DNA of 37,845 bases from Roseibacillus sp. (GTDB lineage: Bacteria; Verrucomicrobiota; Verrucomicrobiia; Verrucomicrobiales; Akkermansiaceae). The notes beneath the pieces were generated by a model, which saw only the letters and a program-made list of their open reading frames with translations, did not search any database and had not been told where the DNA came from. The DNA lies in the NCBI GenBank assembly GCA_002709395.1, contig PAQU01000098.1, positions 1-37,845 of the forward strand, written 5' to 3'. The position numbers and the translations under genes were made by a program. This document shows, piece by piece, positions 33,013-37,845 of the stretch; positions within the stretch are counted from its first letter, which is position 1, and the number at the start of each line of letters is the position of its first letter.

Positions 33013-34191
33013 CTAGTCCTTTTCGAAGGTGTATCCCTTGCCGGAGGCCTGCTGCCTGACGGTCTGAACCATCACTGCATTAAGGGTATCTTCTTCTCCC
33101 TCTCCCATTTCCCTGAGCTTCTCCTTGACGTATTCCTCGCGAGCCTCGGCAAGGGCCTTGATCTTCTCATGACAGGTCTTTCTTTCCTCTCTCTTTTCCT
33201 CGATGTAGGCCTTTCGTTCCTTATCAGACATCGCCCTCATCTCTTCGGGCAGATCCTCCACCTTCACCTTCTTCCAGTCGAATTCCTTTGAAGTGCAGGC
33301 ATCAACAAGATCCCAGTTGCCATTCCAGTAATTAACACTGGCCTTGGTCTGAACCCGGGCCTGGAGAGCGTTACCGCGCGCGCCCTCCGCAAGATTGTCC
33401 TGCTCCTTCTGAACCTCAAGCCTCCTGGCACCAGTCCTGCCAATTGGGACATAGGTCTCATTGAGTCGGGCATTCCATTTAATGATCTCCTTGTCCTGAG
33501 GGGCATCCACGTGAACGACTGCCTTATTGTGATCAATGACGAGGTATTTGCCATCGGCCAGAAGAGGACCCGTCTTCCACCCGGTACTGATGCCAACCTG
33601 CTCCGGGCCGCAATGAATCGTATTCACGATCACTCCATTTTTGATTGCCTCCCTGCAGGCTGACTCGGGATCAACTGGCCCCTGGGTGAAAGGCTCGTTG
33701 CCCGCCACAAAGATGGCCTTGTAGGTCTTCGGGGACGAATCCCACTGAAGGTCTCCAACCGCTCGGCTTATAACGGCCCCACAGAATTCCGAGCCTCCGT
33801 TGGTTTTCAATGAAAAGAGATCCTCGCTGATCCTGTCCAGGTCACGCGTAAGCGGCTGGATCTGCCTGATCCAGTGGGTCTCCCCGTTCAAACCTTGGTT
33901 CCCATACTCATAGAGCGCGACCTCCACGAATGGCGCCTTGCCGCCCTGCCTGGCATTGATGAAGGTATTGACGATGCTCCATAACTGCGTCTTTGCCTGC
34001 TCGATCAATCCGTCCATGCTTCCACTGGTGTCCAGCAGGATAGCCAGCTGCACTCTGGCCTGATGTTGCGCCTCGATTGCGACTTGCTCCTTGATACCGA
34101 GCTCCTTTCCTCTCCCTGTCGGCGGAAGAGCCAAGGCTAATGTAGCTCCGGAGAGGACAACGGCACTATATAGAAGTGATTTCATTTTCAT
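33013..34191 (-). CDS. Exported von Willebrand factor A domain protein
   Basis: From ATG 34191 the product is 392 residues; an upstream open frame to 34260 adds a basic stretch without signal features. A signal peptide (about 1-21, ending LALA) is followed by a vWA domain with a complete MIDAS start DTSGSM at 54-59. The domain ends near residue 230. A segment with TGWKTGPLLADGKYLVIDHN follows, then a beta-like region and a highly charged Lys/Glu-rich helical C-terminus (from about 305). It probably acts in the periplasm or outside the membrane in metal-dependent protein binding; no enzyme motif is seen. It lies 96 bp after the VIT-vWA gene, same strand, likely one unit. Confidence 0.88.
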   Translation of the reverse strand: MKMKSLLYSAVVLSGATLALALPPTGRGKELGIKEQVAIEAQHQARVQLAILLDTSGSMDGLIEQAKTQLWSIVNTFINARQGGKAPFVEVALYEYGNQGLNGETHWIRQIQPLTRDLDRISEDLFSLKTNGGSEFCGAVISRAVGDLQWDSSPKTYKAIFVAGNEPFTQGPVDPESACREAIKNGVIVNTIHCGPEQVGISTGWKTGPLLADGKYLVIDHNKAVVHVDAPQDKEIIKWNARLNETYVPIGRTGARRLEVQKEQDNLAEGARGNALQARVQTKASVNYWNGNWDLVDACTSKEFDWKKVKVEDLPEEMRAMSDKERKAYIEEKREERKTCHEKIKALAEAREEYVKEKLREMGEGEEDTLNAVMVQTVRQQASGKGYTFEKD

Positions 34192-34287
34192 GGTCTTTTT
34201 CTGTCTTATTATTCCTGAAGATTCGCCAGGAAGGGTCTTTCTCCTCCGGCCTGTTTTCATCGTGTTCTTTTACTCGTTTTTTAACTG

Positions 34288-36537
34288 CTATTTGATCTGG
34301 TAGCGGACCCCATCGACAACCAGTTCCAGGTTGCGACCCAGGGCGAGGCAACTCTGACGCTGCTTTCTCACCAACCGATCGACTAGCTGGTTGAACTCCT
34401 TGCTGCCGATCTTGATTTCCCTTGCCGGCGCCCCCTCGCCCTCCTCCTCCCGGGCAGCGAGTCTCGCATCCACCCACTGGCTGCCACGCCGGAAAAATGT
34501 CATGTCGGCACACTGCGCGACGTTCTCGATCTCCTGCAGGTTGAGCTCCTCGTCCACATAGTAATTACGGCGATTCAGGCTCTCACTCTGCCTTTGGCTC
34601 CAAAGGTTCAGATCCTGGTTTACACTGGACGCACCGCTTCTGGTCTTGAGCCCCCGCCGATCGTAATTCTCAGCCGCCCGGGAAACCCTTTTCTTCCTCG
34701 AACTGAAAACCTCCCCCTCCAGTGCCAGGAATGCGGTATATTCGCTCAACACACCGTATTCGGTGGAAAGTCGCACTATCTCGTCAACGAGCTCCCTGAC
34801 CCTTGGATCATCCCGGTCTACCCCCCCGGCACCCGGGTTGGGGGGTGACGATTCGGCTCCGAGATCCCTCAGCGCACTTGTGAGCACGCCAATTCTCCTC
34901 ATTGCCCAGAGTCGGGGAACGAAGGGGTTACGACCGCTTCCTGCCTTGAACGGCAGGGCAAGCGTTCTTCTCGCCGTCCCATCATGTCCGGTAATTCGAA
35001 ATTCAAGCGGCTCCGCCCCCCTGTAGCGCCCCGTCACAATAACCTGGTCCCCAGCAAAAAAGTCCGGCAACCGTCCTGGAACAAGGTCGCTCACGAGGTG
35101 AGAAGCCTGCTTTCCCTCCCGCGTGAACACCTTCAACTCAGGAAAGCCAAGAACCGGCCCCCTCAGCTTCCGAAATACGGAGGCCACCTTCACTTCCACC
35201 GTCTCCCCGGGCAGCACGTAGGTGGGTAGAGCCCGGCTGTCATCCGCCAGACTGGAAAGCAATGGAGTATTTACGTCAACACCGACCCCGAAGGTAAAAA
35301 TACGACGCTGCCCGGAATTCAGTAGTCGAACCTTTTCCCGGATTTTCCTTTCGGAAGTCTCTCCGATGGTCGGCAGGCCGTCAGTTAGAAAGAGCACCAT
35401 CGGAACCACCCCTTCACGAACTGGCTGGGAGATCGCAGCCTTAAGTGCCCCATCAATATTTGTTCCGCCACTGACCCGAATCTCCCTGATGAATTTCCGG
35501 GCCCTCACCTTGCTTCCTCGATCGCTCAAGACCGGTTTGCTTGAGAAAAGATCCACCCCCTCGTTATAGGTAATCAGGTTGAAGTATTCTCCATCTTCAA
35601 GACCCTCCACGATCTGAAGGGCAGCCGTCCGGACCTGGTCCATCTTCTCTCCCGCCATACTCCCCGACCGGTCAATCACCAGAGTCACCTCCCTCCGCAG
35701 GGGGCGCGCATTCCTTTTCCTATCCGGGGCCGCCATGAGAAGGAGGAAGTATCCCTCGCCATTCTTTTCTCCGTGGTGCGTCAGAAACGACGCTGCCGCG
35801 GCCTTCTTCCTCCGTCGCAGGACCGATAGCCGGAACGGACCCGGCTCCATGTTTTTTTTCAGGCTTACGTGTACGCCCTTGTCCGTTTTTACCGGCGAGA
35901 TCTCGTGACTCGGCGAGTAGGTAGTCGCAACTCCTCCCTTCACTTCCCAGTTGGCGTCAACGCTCCACTTCACACGGCAATCGTGAGATTCCGAACGGGG
36001 GAGCACATAATCAATCCGACTGGATTCTTCCTGCAGTAACTCCTCATAGACAATACGAAGTCGGCATTCGCTTCGAGGCGGAATCGGGAAAACACTGGAG
36101 CTTACTGCTCCATATCCCGCAAACTCAAGAATCGCCGGATCCTTCGACTGTGCCACAATCTGGTTGTATATCTCCCGGGCCTTTTGCACCGGCAGAATAT
36201 CAGCCTTCAACTCCTTGCCTCCTCCCTCCATGGCGAAGGACTTCAAACCCGCACCAGCAGGAACCGGCAACAGCACCCCCCCTTCCTGTTGATGACCCGC
36301 TGGATTGAAAAACGTAATCGTCAGGCTGGTATGGCCTACCTGGTCCTTAAGATCTACCGCCGCATCGATTCTCCTGACTTCTACCGGGCCGAGGGAGCGC
36401 GGAACCGGCCTCACATGAGGCATCCAGTGATGAGGAACCTTACGACCATATGTTCCACAACCCTGGGATCGGGGCATCCAGACCATGCTTCCACCACCAA
36501 CCAGCACTGCGTTTCTTAAAAATGTCGACCGTCTCAT
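34288..36537 (-). CDS. VIT domain and vWA domain protein, exported
   Basis: A 749-residue protein with a VIT domain at about residues 45-175 (the VPAGAGLKSFAMEGG and AREIYNQIVAQSKDPAILE segments are typical) and a vWA domain whose MIDAS opens with Asp289 in VIDRSGSMAGEKMD. A beta-rich region follows, and the C-terminus has FFRRGSQWVDARL and LELVVDGVRYQIK, a tail I associate with VIT/vWA proteins of this lineage. The N-terminus MRRSTFLRNAVLVGGGSMVW is twin-arginine-like, though RRSTFL has one residue more than the canonical RRxFL. No LPxTG anchor is seen. VIT-vWA proteins are related to inter-alpha-trypsin inhibitor heavy chains; the bacterial role is unknown. Confidence 0.9.
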   Translation of the reverse strand: MRRSTFLRNAVLVGGGSMVWMPRSQGCGTYGRKVPHHWMPHVRPVPRSLGPVEVRRIDAAVDLKDQVGHTSLTITFFNPAGHQQEGGVLLPVPAGAGLKSFAMEGGGKELKADILPVQKAREIYNQIVAQSKDPAILEFAGYGAVSSSVFPIPPRSECRLRIVYEELLQEESSRIDYVLPRSESHDCRVKWSVDANWEVKGGVATTYSPSHEISPVKTDKGVHVSLKKNMEPGPFRLSVLRRRKKAAAASFLTHHGEKNGEGYFLLLMAAPDRKRNARPLRREVTLVIDRSGSMAGEKMDQVRTAALQIVEGLEDGEYFNLITYNEGVDLFSSKPVLSDRGSKVRARKFIREIRVSGGTNIDGALKAAISQPVREGVVPMVLFLTDGLPTIGETSERKIREKVRLLNSGQRRIFTFGVGVDVNTPLLSSLADDSRALPTYVLPGETVEVKVASVFRKLRGPVLGFPELKVFTREGKQASHLVSDLVPGRLPDFFAGDQVIVTGRYRGAEPLEFRITGHDGTARRTLALPFKAGSGRNPFVPRLWAMRRIGVLTSALRDLGAESSPPNPGAGGVDRDDPRVRELVDEIVRLSTEYGVLSEYTAFLALEGEVFSSRKKRVSRAAENYDRRGLKTRSGASSVNQDLNLWSQRQSESLNRRNYYVDEELNLQEIENVAQCADMTFFRRGSQWVDARLAAREEEGEGAPAREIKIGSKEFNQLVDRLVRKQRQSCLALGRNLELVVDGVRYQIK

Positions 36538-36776
36538 GGAAAATCTCTGTTTGACGATGACAGAATACCCCGGGACCTCTGGGCCGTCTGTAAACGGGTC
36601 GTAAAGAACTCCCCTCCTTCAGGCACAGCACCGATCTCCCTGTGAAATCGCTTAAAACACAACCCAGGGCACTATCTGACCATCTTACCGAGACAGCCTA
36701 AACCCCTCGGAAGACCCCTTGAGGACTTCTACTGCTCCTGTCCCTATTAACCTGCAGAAAAGCTCATCCGCCTGCT

Positions 36777-37845
36777 TCAGGAGGAAAGCTGGGACATGAT
36801 CTGGTCTGTGAGCGCCTTCACAACCTCTTCTGCCTCTTCATTAAGAGCCTCTCCCCCAGAATTAGCCGCCCCAGCGCCCTCGGGCACAGAGCAGACTGCC
36901 CCGGGCCTGAACTCGGAATTATCACAAAGCTCACACTCCTTCCAGTTAGCACGCTTATCCTCCATCCCAAGGGATGATCGCAACTCTATCAACTCCTTGG
37001 CCTGACCGCCTGTGATTGTCAGGAGATCTGCGCCCTTCAACTGCGTGGCCAGCAGAACAGTCTGACAGTAGGCATCCGTATTTTCCATTTTCCAATAGGC
37101 GTCCTCAATATCCTTTCCCCAGGTAATGACTCCATGATTGATCATGAGCACTGACATGTGATCAATGGCAGCTTCACCGACCGCCTTGGCATTGGCAGGG
37201 GTCCCGGGCGTCTGGTATTCCGCCATCCCGATCTCTCCGAGGAACACCTCGGCCTCGGGAATCATGCATGTTGGCGGGCGCACCCCCGCAACCGCAAAAG
37301 CCGTAGCATGGGGAGGATGGGCATGACAACAGGCCTTGGCCTTGGGTTGACGCTTCATGATCGCCATGTGCGTCAGGCACTCACTTGTGCGTCTCCGGCT
37401 ACCAGCAAGCTGATTTCCTTCAAGATCAATAAGCGCCATGTCTTCGGGGCTCATGAACCCCTTGGAGATCAGAGTCGGAGTGCACAGAACCAGATTGTCT
37501 CCAACCCTGATTGTGAGGTTTCCTCCGTTACCATCCGTATAGTTCTTCTTCCACATCCGGTCGCCGATATCGACCATTCTCTCCTTCAGATCCCTTAATT
37601 CAGGAGACCGGAAGAATCTCGCGATCTGCTCCGGGGATTCAGGGTCGCTTCCGGGTTCCCACCGGAACTCATAGTCTGGAACACTTGGCACGACCGCCTC
37701 AAGAGCGCTCGACTCAACCCTTCTCTGCCGTGATTGAGACTCCTTGATCACGTCCTTGGCTGTCGGCGTGAGAATTACTCCCTCAGGAATCGAATCCACA
37801 CTCTTACCCTCCCTGAGAAGCCCTTCCACATCACGTCCAGTAAAT
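36777..37845 (-). CDS. Class II aldolase family protein with N- and C-terminal extensions (5' end beyond window)
   Basis: The frame is open to the right edge; a GTG at 37829 is the first candidate start, but the open frame continues upstream (F-T-G-R-D), so the gene probably begins outside. Counting from that GTG, the core has GNGGNLTIR, the catalytic-type Glu150 in RTSECLTHM, zinc ligands His169/His171 in CCHAHPPHA and His232 in MINHGV, as in fuculose-phosphate aldolases. The N-terminal part includes GVILTPTAKDVIKES. After the core come C299-x2-C302 and C313, a Gly/Ala-rich linker, and a terminal amphipathic helix (329-350). Such tails target cargo into bacterial microcompartments, and PVC bacteria have an aldolase-containing fucose/rhamnose compartment. 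That link is inference. Confidence 0.85.
   Translation of the reverse strand, partial: FTGRDVEGLLREGKSVDSIPEGVILTPTAKDVIKESQSRQRRVESSALEAVVPSVPDYEFRWEPGSDPESPEQIARFFRSPELRDLKERMVDIGDRMWKKNYTDGNGGNLTIRVGDNLVLCTPTLISKGFMSPEDMALIDLEGNQLAGSRRRTSECLTHMAIMKRQPKAKACCHAHPPHATAFAVAGVRPPTCMIPEAEVFLGEIGMAEYQTPGTPANAKAVGEAAIDHMSVLMINHGVITWGKDIEDAYWKMENTDAYCQTVLLATQLKGADLLTITGGQAKELIELRSSLGMEDKRANWKECELCDNSEFRPGAVCSVPEGAGAANSGGEALNEEAEEVVKALTDQIMSQLSS

Noticed and set aside
1-37845. CRISPR array, tRNA or rRNA, insertion sequence, prophage, toxin-antitoxin pair
   Set aside because: No regularly spaced repeats, no cloverleaf or conserved rRNA segments, no transposase or integrase motifs were recognised. 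The only tandem repeat is the in-gene acidic repeat near 4000.

Overview
The window looks like core chromosome of a Gram-negative bacterium, most likely a Verrucomicrobiota member of the PVC superphylum. This is an inference from gene content, not from a database match. A Kdo cytidylyltransferase (kdsB) implies an LPS outer membrane. The FtsH N-terminus has an unusually long periplasmic part. There is a very large alpha-2-macroglobulin, VIT/vWA proteins, a DUF3820 protein, and a class II aldolase with the tails expected of a microcompartment cargo enzyme. Start codons are often GTG or TTG and Shine-Dalgarno sequences are often weak or absent. No rRNA, tRNA, IS element, prophage or CRISPR array was seen.

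Layout. Bases 1-2481 (minus) hold the 5' end of ftsH, then a ParA-type ATPase followed 14 bp later by a protein with a possible roadblock-like C-terminal domain. Bases 2914-5575 (plus) hold an acidic-repeat, tail-anchored exported protein and hisB-hisH. Bases 5686-8404 (minus) hold dnaN and dnaA. The 412 bp upstream of dnaA contains a DnaA-box pair beside AT-rich DNA and is a candidate oriC. A sodium/solute symporter follows on minus. Bases 10557-14091 (plus) hold kdsB-pyrG and a NagZ-like GH3 enzyme. gpmI (minus) diverges from a run of plus genes from 15862 to 22296: an orphan Opp/Dpp ATPase, dnaX, a possible 60-codon ORF, polX and a coiled-coil/TPR exported protein.

From 22331 to the right edge every gene is on the minus strand. 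In transcription order these are a class II aldolase cut by the edge, a VIT-vWA protein, an exported vWA protein, a response regulator and histidine kinase pair, dinB, a DUF3820 protein, and a 2046-residue thioester alpha-2-macroglobulin.

The replication and repair set (dnaA, dnaN, dnaX, polX, dinB) is functionally related: DnaX loads the DnaN clamp, and DinB ends in a clamp-binding-like peptide. The second theme is the envelope: secreted vWA/VIT proteins, a sensor kinase with a roughly 400-residue periplasmic domain, a protease trap, and TPR or tail-anchored exported proteins. The points most worth checking are the ParA plus roadblock-like pair, a possible slippage site and an altered zinc module in dnaX, a 60-codon ORF that exactly fills the dnaX-polX gap, the oriC candidate, and the microcompartment-like aldolase at the right edge.
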